Shown: positions 52,989-61,323 of the stretch, piece after piece
How positions within the stretch are numbered: the first letter of the stretch is position 1
Layout of the letters: every line of letters begins with the position of its first letter
Assembly: GCF_001854765.1 (NCBI RefSeq)
Contig: NZ_LJJE01000103.1
Span: 1 to 64,000, forward strand
Origin: Vibrio sonorensis
GTDB taxonomy: Bacteria > Pseudomonadota > Gammaproteobacteria > Enterobacterales > Vibrionaceae
Length of the DNA: 64,000 bases
Reading direction: 5' to 3'
Notes under the pieces: generated by a model
Databases searched by the model: none
Told to the model about the DNA's origin: nothing
The model's input: the letters and a program-made list of their open reading frames with translations, nothing else
Made by a program: the position numbers and the translations under genes

Positions 52989-53528
52989 TTATCCCAGCGC
53001 TTCTAGCTCCGCTAGTACTTCATCCGCCCAAACAATCCACGCTTGTCTAGTCAGTAGATTGCGACGCAGAGTTAGACGCTCCAAACGTTGCTGCTTATCA
53101 AGGGTCGCCGTGTTGGCGTAGTAAGCGTTTTCAATGTCTTGGTAGTGTGCGACTAGCTTGCGCGACTCTTCTACTAACTCAGCGAGTTGATCGCGGTAGG
53201 CGTGAGATGCTTGAACACTGCAAGCCATTAGCTTTGCAGAAAACTCGTCGCGAACTGTTGGGTGCGCAGTCGGTTGCTCAAACCACTCACCTAGTGCAGA
53301 ACGCCCTGCATCAGTGATGGAGTAAACCTTGCGATCTGGTTTACCTTCTTGAGGCTCTAGAACGCAAGTTACGTATCCGCCTTGGGCCAGTTTGTTTAGC
53401 TCACGGTAAACTTGTTGGTGGCTTGCTTTCCAGAAGTAACCGATAGTCGAGGAGAACTCTTTCGTAATATCGTACCCGGTTGCATCTCGTGTACTTAGAA
53501 CGGTTAGGATAACGTGTGGTAATGACAT
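52989..53528 (-). CDS. aphA: PadR-family quorum-sensing/virulence regulator AphA
   Basis: 179 residues from ATG 53528 (MSLPHVILTVLSTRDATGYD), the same length as V. cholerae AphA; a start 21 bp upstream is in frame but non-canonical. The N-terminal winged helix includes FWKASHQQVYRELNKLAQGG and CVLEPQEGKPDRKVYSITDA. A C-terminal antiparallel coiled coil follows (LAELVEESRKLVAHYQDIEN). AphA is the low-cell-density master regulator in Vibrio and activates tcpPH in V. cholerae. In vibrios aphA is repressed by HapR/LuxR and regulated by Qrr sRNAs; I cannot confirm those sites here. Its location between cysE and ppc is the typical Vibrio place. Confidence 0.95.
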   Translation of the reverse strand: MSLPHVILTVLSTRDATGYDITKEFSSTIGYFWKASHQQVYRELNKLAQGGYVTCVLEPQEGKPDRKVYSITDAGRSALGEWFEQPTAHPTVRDEFSAKLMACSVQASHAYRDQLAELVEESRKLVAHYQDIENAYYANTATLDKQQRLERLTLRRNLLTRQAWIVWADEVLAELEALG

Positions 53529-53917
53529 GTCTTCAATCCAAATGGTCAATAAACTACAAACGTATACTTAACTCTCTGTGGTGCTTTGTGCACTCTGCTT
53601 AGTGGAGTTAAGCCGTGCCAACTAAACTGCGTTGGCCATGTCACCTTAAAAGCCGTTTATCACCTAGGTAGGTTGGGTTGTTAACCCTTTGCGATTATTT
53701 TGGTTTTATTGTTTATCGCAAAAGAGCAGTAGTATATCTAAATAATAAGCATAAAGTGGAATAGATGGACAAAATTACCCTAAAAACTGACAAAAATCTC
53801 AATAGGAATGTTCTTGAGATGAATATTCCTTGTTGATGGTTCTAATTATACCTAATAAAGAAGAATGTGTTGAATATTTTGTGTTGCCCTATGTAAAAAC
53901 GTGTTTAAAAGGTAAAC
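53529..53917. other. aphA upstream region
   Basis: About 390 A+T-rich bases, longer than needed for a simple promoter, as expected for a heavily regulated gene. TTATTGTTTATCGCAA at about 53707 resembles half of a LuxR/HapR operator, but the second half does not match, so I do not call it. No open frame is convincing here. Confidence 0.4.
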
Positions 53918-53950
53918 AAAAAGGCCGATGGAATCCATCGGCCTTTGTTT
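53918..53950 (-). terminator. terminator after ppc
   Basis: AAAGGCCGATGG and CCATCGGCCTTT form a 12-bp stem with a 3-base loop, with TTTTTGTTT following on the minus strand, 15 bp past the ppc stop. Confidence 0.85.
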
Positions 53951-53964
53951 AAGTGGTACTTGCG

Positions 53965-56597
53965 TTAACCGGTATTTCGCATACCAGCCGCAATACCGGC
54001 GATAGTGACCATTAGCGCTTCTTCGAGTTCAGCATCACTCTCTTCTAACTGACGAGTTCGGTATAGCAGCTCCGCTTGAAGCATGTTCAATGGTTCGACA
54101 TAGATATTGCGCAAGCGAATTGATTCGAGGCCCCAAGGGTCGCTTTGCATCAAGTTTTCATTGTTTTCAACATTCAATACAGCCTTGATGTCTTTTTGCA
54201 ACTGATCTCTCAAACGGTCTCCTAGCTTAACCAGTTCAGGCTGAGCTAAGCGTTCGTCGTAGTAACGAGAAATCTCGATATTACACTTAGAGTAAACCAT
54301 CTCCAACATACCCAAACGCGTAGAGAAGAATGGCCATTCGCGGCACATCTCTTCCAACAGAGCTTGATGCCCTTTATCGATCGAGTATTGGATCGCTTCA
54401 CCAGCACCGAGCCAAGCTGGAAGAACAAGGCGGTTTTGGCTCCAAGAGAAGATCCAAGGAATCGCACGCAGACTTTCCACACCGCCATTTGGGTTGCGCT
54501 TCGCTGGACGAGAGCCCAACGGTAGTTTGCCTAGTTCAAGTTCAGGTGTTGCCTGACGGAAATAAGGAACAAAGTCCGCTTCGCCGCGAACAACACTACG
54601 GTAGGATTCACAACTCACTTCTGACAGTACATCCATCAGATCGCGCCACTCTTGTTTCGGCTCTGGTGGCGGCAGTAGGTTCGCTTCTAAGATCGCACTA
54701 GCGTATAGGTTAAAGCTGTTAACCGCGACATCGGGTAGACCAAGTTTAAAGCGGATCATTTCACCTTGTTCGGTAACGCGAAGGCCGCCTTTTAAACTCT
54801 TAGGTGGCTGAGATAGCAGCGCAGCATGTGCAGGTGCACCACCGCGACCTATGGTACCACCACGGCCGTGGAACAGTGTCAGTTCGATGCCTTCTTCTTC
54901 GGCCACTTTCACTAGTGCGTCCATCGCATCGTACTGAGCCCAGCCTGCAGCCATTACACCCGCATCTTTCGCTGAGTCGGAATAGCCGATCATCACCATT
55001 TGGTGATTTTGGATAAAGCCGCGGTAAAGGTCGATATCCATCAACTGCTTGATAACCGACTCGGCATTGTTCAAGTCGTCAAGTGTTTCAAACAAAGGAC
55101 ACACGTCCATGCGGTAAGGGCAGCCCGCTTCTTGAAGCAGTAAGTGAACGGCGAGCACATCCGAAGCCGTTCGCGCCATAGAGATAACGTACGCACCGAA
55201 GGCTTCTTTAGACTGTGCCGCGATGATCTTACAGGTATCTAGGACTTCTTTAACCGGCTCCGATGGTTCCCAATCGAGCGGAAGTAGCGGACGTTTCGAG
55301 GCGAGTTCGTTGGTTAGGAATGCAACTTTGTCTTGTTCACTCCAGTGGTCGTAGTCGCCGATGCCAAGGTAACGAGTCAGCTCTGACAGTACATCTGAGT
55401 GGCGAGTACTTTCTTGACGGATATCCAAACGAACGAGATGTACACCAAAAGCGCGAACGCGGCGCAATGTATCAAGCAGAGAGCCGTCTGCGATAACGCC
55501 CATACCTGTCTCGTGAAGAGATTGGTAAATCGCGTACAGAGGTTCCCACAGTTGCTCTACGCGTTGCAATGGCGCTTTGATTGCCATCTTCTGGCCATTG
55601 ATCTTGGCATCCAAGATGTCTCGGGTATCTCCGAGAAGCTTGCGCAAGCTTTTAAAACCGCGCGGTAAGGTTCGTGTTGATCATCTCCGGCTAAGGCGCG
55701 AACTTGGTCGTTGCACTTAGTCATAGAGAGTTCACTGATCAGCTCGTTGATGTCATTTAGATATAGGTCTGCGGCCTTCCAGCGGGATAGCAGCAGAACT
55801 TCGCGAGTAATCGTATGGGTGACAAATGGATTGCCGTCGCGGTCACCACCCATCCATGATGAGAAGTGAACTGGGCGCGCGTCAATCGGTAGACCTTCGC
55901 CAAGATAGCTGGTTAGTCGTTCGTCGAGTTCGCGAAGGAAGTCTGGTACCGCTTCCCACAAAGAGTTCTCTACTACGGCAAAGCCCCATTTGGCTTCGTC
56001 TAGTGGTGTTGGTCGCTGTTTGCGGATCACGTCTGAGTGCCAGCTCTGAGCAATCAACTGCTCTAGGCGTAGCTCAGTTTTGTGTCTCTCTTTTGGTGAA
56101 AGATCGGTCAGCTCAAGCTTTGACAGGCACTCATTGATTTTGACCAGTTTGTTGATCATGGTACGACGAGTAATCTCAGTCGGGTGCGCTGTTAACACAA
56201 GCTCGATGTTAAGATCTCGGATCGCTTCTGCCGTGTCGAGTTTACTGACGTCTTGCTGGCTAAGCTTAGAGAAAAGAGAGTTAATTGCGTCTGGCTCACA
56301 TACGTGCTCTTCACAATGGCGAGAGATAGTGTGGTACTGCTCTGCCATGTTGGTCAGGTTAAGAAACTGATTAAACGCACGCGCAACAGGTGTTAGTTGC
56401 TCATTAGGCAGGTTTTTAATCTCTTCGATTAAGGCGTCCCTATCTGCTTGACTACCACCGCGCGCAGACTTGGAGAGTTTGCGGATGGTTTCCACTTTCT
56501 CCAAAATCACGTCACCATGTGCGTCCCTAATGGTGTTTCCGAGCAAATGTCCTAACATGCTCACGTTGCTACGTAGCGCAGAGTATTTTTCGTTCAT
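53965..56597 (-). CDS. ppc: phosphoenolpyruvate carboxylase, frameshifted as given
   Basis: Carboxylates PEP to oxaloacetate to refill the TCA cycle. From ATG 56597 with AGGA upstream (MNEKYSALRSNVSMLGHLLG). LVLTAHPTEITRRTMINK holds the catalytic His. SSWMGGDRDGNPFVT, MIGYSDSAKDAGVMAAGW and FHGRGGTIGRGGAPAHAALL are active-site blocks. C-terminal MVTIAGIAAGMRNTG ends in the conserved NTG. The frame breaks near 55653: AVLKACASFSEI instead of AVLKSLRKLLGDTRDIL, fixed by one A in the A run. Restored length is about 877 residues, the family norm. Probable sequencing error. Confidence 0.95.
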
Positions 56598-56784
56598 TGA
56601 TATCCTGCCTTGTAAAAAAATTACATCCAATGTTCTTTATTTAAGTAGACAATCTAGCGAAAAGTATTGCTGCGAGTCAAATTTAGCAAGATTAGATTGC
56701 AAAAATTATGCAATTGAATGTAACGAATGTTGGTTACACGAATTTGTGACAAATGCTGAAAGTTAATTACAGCAAGGGGTTTAG

Positions 56785-56833
56785 CAATGCACTTATCGGC
56801 AAAGATTAAAAAAAAGCGAATAAGTGCATTTTA
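56785..56833 (-). terminator. long-loop hairpin after argE
   Basis: AATGCACTTAT and ATAAGTGCATT form an 11-bp stem. The loop of about 23 bases includes a run of A (T on the minus strand). It lies just past the argE stop and may end its transcript, but it is not a textbook terminator. Confidence 0.4.
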
Positions 56834-56837
56834 CTTG

Positions 56838-57974
56838 TTAAAAACAGTATTTGTAGATGGCTTTTGACAATACCTTGATGGTTGGGTCGATAAAATCAAA
56901 CGCTAAGAACTCATCCGGTTGGTGCGCTTGATCAATCGATCCCGGCCCCAGTACTAAGGTTGGGCAAAGCTGTTGCAAGAAAGGCGCTTCGGTACAATAG
57001 TTAACGGTTTCAGTTGGCATTTCACATATGCCTTCCATGCCTTGTACAAAGTGATGTTGGTGATCACATTCATAACCGGGAATCGGCTCGTGAAGCGGCG
57101 TGATAGAGATTCTATCTGGCCATTTAGCTGAGACCTCTTTTAGCGCGTCGGTCAACATATTGTTTAAACCGTCTAAGCTAATACCCGGAAGTGGCCTGAC
57201 ATCGTAATGAAGCTCGCAGCAGCCACATATTCGGTTTGCACTGTCACCGCCGTGAATATGGCCCAAGTTTAGTGTAGGGCTGGGTATTGCAAAGCCAGGG
57301 TGATGATACTCTTTAATCAGCTTATCCCTTAGCTGCATCAGAGAATAAAGCACTTCGTGCATAATCTCGATAGCATTAACACCCAACGCAGGATCGGAAG
57401 AGTGTCCAGATTTACCCGTGACCCTCACTGCATTAGCGACGTGTCCTTTGTGTCCTCGAATAGGGACTAGGCTCGTGGGTTCACCAATAATACAGTAATC
57501 AGGTTGAATAGGAGCGCAATCGGTAAAGTGTCGCGCACCCAACATGGTGGTCTCTTCATCACAAGTGGCGAGAACATACAGCGGTTTTGTCTGCTTACTC
57601 CAATCGATGGATTTTACCGCTTCAATAATAAAGGCAAAGAAACCTTTCATATCAGCTGTACCCAAACCGTAGAAGCGATTATTGGCTTCCGTTAATGCGT
57701 GAGGGTCAAAGTTCCAACGACCTTCGTCAAACGGAACGGTATCACTGTGACCGGCGAGAAGCAGACCGCCTTCTCCTTGCCCTTTTTTGGCAATTAAGTT
57801 GTGTTTGCCCGGCTCTACTTCGGTCACTTCAACTTCAAAGCCGATATCTTTTAGCCAAGTCGCTAATTTTTCAATCACTTTGCTATTGCCTTCATCCCAG
57901 CTCGGATCGGTAGAGCTGATTGAAGAGGTGGAAATAAGGCCGCTATAGACCTCTTTAAAACTTGGTAATTGCAT
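56838..57974 (-). CDS. argE: acetylornithine deacetylase
   Basis: 378 residues, M20 metallopeptidase family. LLLAGHSDTVPFDEGRWNFD holds the first metal His and catalytic Asp, YGLGTADMKGFFAFIIEA the bridging Asp, and ATCDEETTMLGARHF the Glu pair. The dimerisation domain follows (RGHKGHVANAVRVTGKSGHS). It hydrolyses N-acetylornithine to ornithine. Because argH carries an N-acetylglutamate synthase domain, the linear arginine pathway is expected. Divergent from argC. An ARG-box-like sequence overlaps its start codon. Confidence 0.95.
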   Translation of the reverse strand: MQLPSFKEVYSGLISTSSISSTDPSWDEGNSKVIEKLATWLKDIGFEVEVTEVEPGKHNLIAKKGQGEGGLLLAGHSDTVPFDEGRWNFDPHALTEANNRFYGLGTADMKGFFAFIIEAVKSIDWSKQTKPLYVLATCDEETTMLGARHFTDCAPIQPDYCIIGEPTSLVPIRGHKGHVANAVRVTGKSGHSSDPALGVNAIEIMHEVLYSLMQLRDKLIKEYHHPGFAIPSPTLNLGHIHGGDSANRICGCCELHYDVRPLPGISLDGLNNMLTDALKEVSAKWPDRISITPLHEPIPGYECDHQHHFVQGMEGICEMPTETVNYCTEAPFLQQLCPTLVLGPGSIDQAHQPDEFLAFDFIDPTIKVLSKAIYKYCF

Positions 57975-57985
57975 TTATATTCACT
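57968..57985. promoter_or_regulatory. ARG-box-like site overlapping the argE start
   Basis: ATTGCATTTATATTCACT matches the 18-bp ARG box TNTGAATWWWWATTCANW at 14 of 16 defined positions. It covers the argE start codon (57972-57974), so bound ArgR would block argE directly. Confidence 0.6.
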
Positions 57986-58018
57986 TTCCCTGTTGACATG
58001 AAAAGAGCAAAAAGGTAA

Positions 58019-58057
58019 AACACATATTAAATCATTTATTATGAATAAAAAGTCGAT
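58019..58057. promoter_or_regulatory. tandem ARG-box-like sites in the argE-argC control region
   Basis: TATGAATAAAAAGTCGAT (58040-58057) matches most of the ARG box consensus. Exactly 21 bp upstream is AACACATATTAAATCATT (58019-58036), whose right half fits. Two 18-bp boxes separated by 3 bp are the usual ArgR hexamer target. They lie about 70-110 bp before argC. Confidence 0.6.
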
Positions 58058-58128
58058 TAAGGCTTAATTTTTTAAATTTGTAGTCATTTTAAAGTGTAAG
58101 TTTTTACCTTCAACTGGGATGTTAAGAA

Positions 58129-59133
58129 ATGCTAAAAACCACCATTATTGGAGCTACCGGATACACAGGCGCTGAGTTGGCCGTTATGGTCACCAAACAT
58201 CCTGAGCTCAAGCTATCAGGTTTATATGTTTCCGCCAATAGCGTTGATGCTGGAAAAAGCATTTCAAGTCTATATCCAAAACTGGTCGGTCAAGTGGAGA
58301 TGGAAATTAGCCCACTTGTCGATGTTGATGCTGTCGCCAAAGAGAGCGATGTTATCTTTTTGGCAACGGCTCATGAAGTTAGCCACGACCTCGCGCAAAG
58401 CTTTCTAGATAAAGGCTGTCAGGTCTTTGATTTGTCTGGCGCTTTTAGAGTGAAGCAAAACGGGTTTTACAAAAAGTACTACGGCTTTAAGCATAAATAT
58501 GTAGGATTGTTGGATAATTCTGCATATGGTTTGGCGGAATGGAACCAAGAAGCGATCAAAGGTGCTCAGCTTGTTGCCGTACCAGGTTGCTACCCAACTG
58601 CTTCTCAACTGGCGATCAAACCACTGGTTGAATCGGGCCTTCTCGACACCAGCCAATGGCCAGTAATCAATGCGACCAGCGGCGTTTCCGGTGCAGGACG
58701 CAAAGCGACGCTGACCAATAGTTTCTGCGAAGTTAGCCTACAGGCCTATAACATTTTCGCTCATCGTCATCAGCCAGAGATTGCAAGCCACTTAGGTTGC
58801 GAAGTGATTTTTAATCCTCATTTGGGCAACTTTAAACGCGGTATTTTGGCTACGATTACCATGAAGCTGGCAGCGAATACAACCGAAGAGCAGATTGCTA
58901 AAGCGTTCCAAAATGCATATCAAAATACGCCAGCGGTTCGTTTGACAGGTGACGAGTTGCCACGCATCCAAAACGTTGAATTTACACCTTTCTGCGATAT
59001 TGGCTGGAAGGTTCAGGGCGAGCACATTGTTGTTGTCTCAGCCATTGATAACTTATTAAAAGGCGCGTCGTCTCAGGCGATGCAATGTTTAAACATCCAC
59101 TACGGTTTTTCCGAGTTAACGGCACTGCTGTAA
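58129..59133 (+). CDS. argC: N-acetyl-gamma-glutamyl-phosphate reductase
   Basis: 334 residues. IIGATGYTGAELAVMVTKHP is the NADPH-binding motif. The catalytic Cys lies in VAVPGCYPTASQLAIKPLVE, and SGVSGAGRKATLTNSFCEVS and HRHQPEIASHLG (catalytic His) are conserved. It reduces N-acetylglutamyl phosphate to the semialdehyde, the third arginine step. First gene of argCBGH, with argB 18 bp downstream. Confidence 0.97.
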   Translation: MLKTTIIGATGYTGAELAVMVTKHPELKLSGLYVSANSVDAGKSISSLYPKLVGQVEMEISPLVDVDAVAKESDVIFLATAHEVSHDLAQSFLDKGCQVFDLSGAFRVKQNGFYKKYYGFKHKYVGLLDNSAYGLAEWNQEAIKGAQLVAVPGCYPTASQLAIKPLVESGLLDTSQWPVINATSGVSGAGRKATLTNSFCEVSLQAYNIFAHRHQPEIASHLGCEVIFNPHLGNFKRGILATITMKLAANTTEEQIAKAFQNAYQNTPAVRLTGDELPRIQNVEFTPFCDIGWKVQGEHIVVVSAIDNLLKGASSQAMQCLNIHYGFSELTALL

Positions 59134-59151
59134 GCAGTCAAAAGGGAAATT

Positions 59152-59943
59152 ATGACGGATAACAAACAAAACCCATTAGTGATCAAATTAGGTGGTGCTG
59201 CTTTAGAAAGCGCAGAGACCCTTAGCCAAGTATTTGGTGCCATTGCTGCCTATCAGGATCAAGCGAAGCGACGAATTGTGATCGTCCATGGTGGAGGTTA
59301 TCTAGTGGACGATCTAATGGGCAAACTCGCTTTAGAGACGGTAAAAAAAGACGGCTTGCGAGTGACGCCATATGACCAAATTCCGGTGATTGCCGGAGCC
59401 CTAGCAGGTACGGCCAATAAGCTCCTGCAAGGACAAGCAATCAAAGATGGTTTGAACGCCGTTGGACTGAGCCTCGCTGATGGCGGGCTTTGTAAAGTTG
59501 AAGAACTCAACCCAGAACTCGGCGCTGTAGGTAAAGCGACACCAGGTGATTCGCAAGTACTGCAAGCCATTTTAGAGCAAGGTGCACTGCCAATTATTAG
59601 CTCAATCGGTCTTACAGACCAAGGGCAATTGATGAACGTTAACGCAGACCAAGCTGCAGTAGCAGTGGCAGGTGCATTGGACGCTGAGCTGGTTCTTCTA
59701 TCAGATGTAAGCGGAGTATTGGATGGCAAAGGCCACCTACTGAGCTCACTCGATAAGAACGAAGCAGAAAAATTAATCGAAGGTAAAGTCATCACTGACG
59801 GCATGATTGTTAAGGTACACGCCGCACTGGAAGCCGCTGATGATTTGGGTCGACCAATTGAAGTTGCCACATGGCGCTACCCTGAAAAGCTAGCAGAGCT
59901 TTTTGCGGGCAAGAGCATCGGCACCCAATTTTTACCTCAATAA
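59152..59943 (+). CDS. argB: acetylglutamate kinase
   Basis: 263 residues, amino-acid kinase family, close to the 258 of E. coli. VIKLGGAALESAETLSQVFG, IVIVHGGGYLVDDLM and GMIVKVHAALEAADDLGRPI are the phosphate, substrate and ATP motifs, and VNADQAAVAVAGAL is typical. It lacks the N-terminal helix of arginine-inhibited kinases, consistent with regulation at the acetylglutamate synthase step. Middle of argCBGH. Confidence 0.96.
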   Translation: MTDNKQNPLVIKLGGAALESAETLSQVFGAIAAYQDQAKRRIVIVHGGGYLVDDLMGKLALETVKKDGLRVTPYDQIPVIAGALAGTANKLLQGQAIKDGLNAVGLSLADGGLCKVEELNPELGAVGKATPGDSQVLQAILEQGALPIISSIGLTDQGQLMNVNADQAAVAVAGALDAELVLLSDVSGVLDGKGHLLSSLDKNEAEKLIEGKVITDGMIVKVHAALEAADDLGRPIEVATWRYPEKLAELFAGKSIGTQFLPQ

Positions 59944-60008
59944 AATAGAAAACAGTTTAACACCGAGGCTGACCGCCAAACTCAGATTCGGTTTATGGAG
60001 AAAGTAAA

Positions 60009-61223
60009 ATGAGCAAAGTACAAGTAAACAAAGTGGTTGTCGCATACTCTGGCGGTCTGGATACGTCGGTTATCATCCCGTGGCTTAAAGAGAACTACGA
60101 CTGTGAAGTTGTGGCATTTGTCGCCGATGTCGGTCAGGGCGAAGAAGAACTAGAGGGCATTGAAGAAAAAGCGAAAGCGTCTGGTGCCTCTGAGTGTTAC
60201 GTGGTTGATCTGAAAGAAGAGATGGTCGCGGACTACATCTTCCCAACGCTAAAAACGGGTGCTTATTACGAAGGCAAGTACCTCCTAGGTACTTCTATGG
60301 CTCGCCCAATCATTGCTAAAGCACAAGTAGAAGTCGCGCGTAAAGTTGGCGCGGATGCTTTGTGCCACGGCTGTACAGGTAAAGGTAACGATCAGGTGCG
60401 TTTTGAAGGTGCGTTCGCTGCACTAGCACCGGATCTACATGTTATTGCTCCTTGGCGTGAATGGGATCTGGTCAGCCGTGAAGAGTGTCTTGATTACCTA
60501 GCAGAGCGCAATATCCCATGTTCAGCGTCGCTAACTAAAATCTACTCTCGCGATGCAAACGCATGGCACATCTCTACGGAAGGTGGTGTTTTAGAAGATA
60601 CGTGGAACGCGCCAAATGAAGACTGCTGGGTATGGACGGTCGATCCAGAGCAGGCACCAAATGAAGCGGAGTACGTAACACTTAAAGTAGAAAAAGGTGA
60701 AATTGTTAGTGTTGATGGCGAGCAAATGACGCCTTATAACGCGCTTGTTTACCTAAATGAGAAGGGCTCTAAGCACGGTGTTGGCCGTATCGACATCGTA
60801 GAAAACCGCCTTGTAGGTATGAAGTCTCGTGGTTGCTACGAAACTCCGGGTGGCACTATTATGATGGAGGCACTTCGCGCGGTAGAGCAGCTTGTACTGG
60901 ATAAAACTTCTTATGAGTTCCGTGAAGAACTGGGTGTAAAAGCGTCGCATCTTGTATACGATGGTCGTTGGTTCACACCACTGTGTAAATCCATCATGGC
61001 AGCTGCTGACGAACTGGCACAAGACGTCAACGGCGAAGTGGTTGTTAAGCTATACAAAGGCCAAGCAACCGTTACTCAAAAGCGTTCGCAAAACAGTCTT
61101 TACTCTGAAGAGTTCGCAACATTTGGCGAAGACGACGTTTATGATCACAGCCATGCTGGTGGCTTTATCCGTCTCTACTCGCTATCGAGCAGAATTAGAG
61201 CACTAAACGAAGCTAAGAAATAA
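60009..61223 (+). CDS. argG: argininosuccinate synthase
   Basis: 404 residues, the bacterial type I length. VVAYSGGLDTSVIIPWLKEN is the PP-loop ATP pyrophosphatase motif. LLGTSMARPIIAKAQVEVAR, CHGCTGKGNDQVRFE (aspartate/citrulline site) and YSRDANAWHISTEGGVLEDT are conserved. It condenses citrulline and aspartate with ATP. It lies 65 bp after argB with a GGAG site, and is followed by an intercistronic hairpin before argH. Confidence 0.97.
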   Translation: MSKVQVNKVVVAYSGGLDTSVIIPWLKENYDCEVVAFVADVGQGEEELEGIEEKAKASGASECYVVDLKEEMVADYIFPTLKTGAYYEGKYLLGTSMARPIIAKAQVEVARKVGADALCHGCTGKGNDQVRFEGAFAALAPDLHVIAPWREWDLVSREECLDYLAERNIPCSASLTKIYSRDANAWHISTEGGVLEDTWNAPNEDCWVWTVDPEQAPNEAEYVTLKVEKGEIVSVDGEQMTPYNALVYLNEKGSKHGVGRIDIVENRLVGMKSRGCYETPGGTIMMEALRAVEQLVLDKTSYEFREELGVKASHLVYDGRWFTPLCKSIMAAADELAQDVNGEVVVKLYKGQATVTQKRSQNSLYSEEFATFGEDDVYDHSHAGGFIRLYSLSSRIRALNEAKK

Positions 61224-61245
61224 AACCAAAAGTAAAAAGCAAAAC

Positions 61246-61273
61246 TGAAGGATCGCTAGTGCGATCCTTCATT
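61246..61273 (+). terminator. intercistronic hairpin between argG and argH
   Basis: TGAAGGATCGC and GCGATCCTTCA form a perfect 11-bp stem with a TAGT loop. Only TTGT follows, so it is a weak terminator at best. It may attenuate argH or protect mRNA ends. Confidence 0.6.
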
Positions 61274-61323
61274 GTACAGAAGCAAACGGCAGGCAGCCGA
61301 ATCGAGTAAGCAGGAGAAACGCG

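Noticed and set aside
53700..53725. LuxR/HapR operator upstream of aphA
   Set aside because: Only one half resembles the consensus. Too weak to call by eye.
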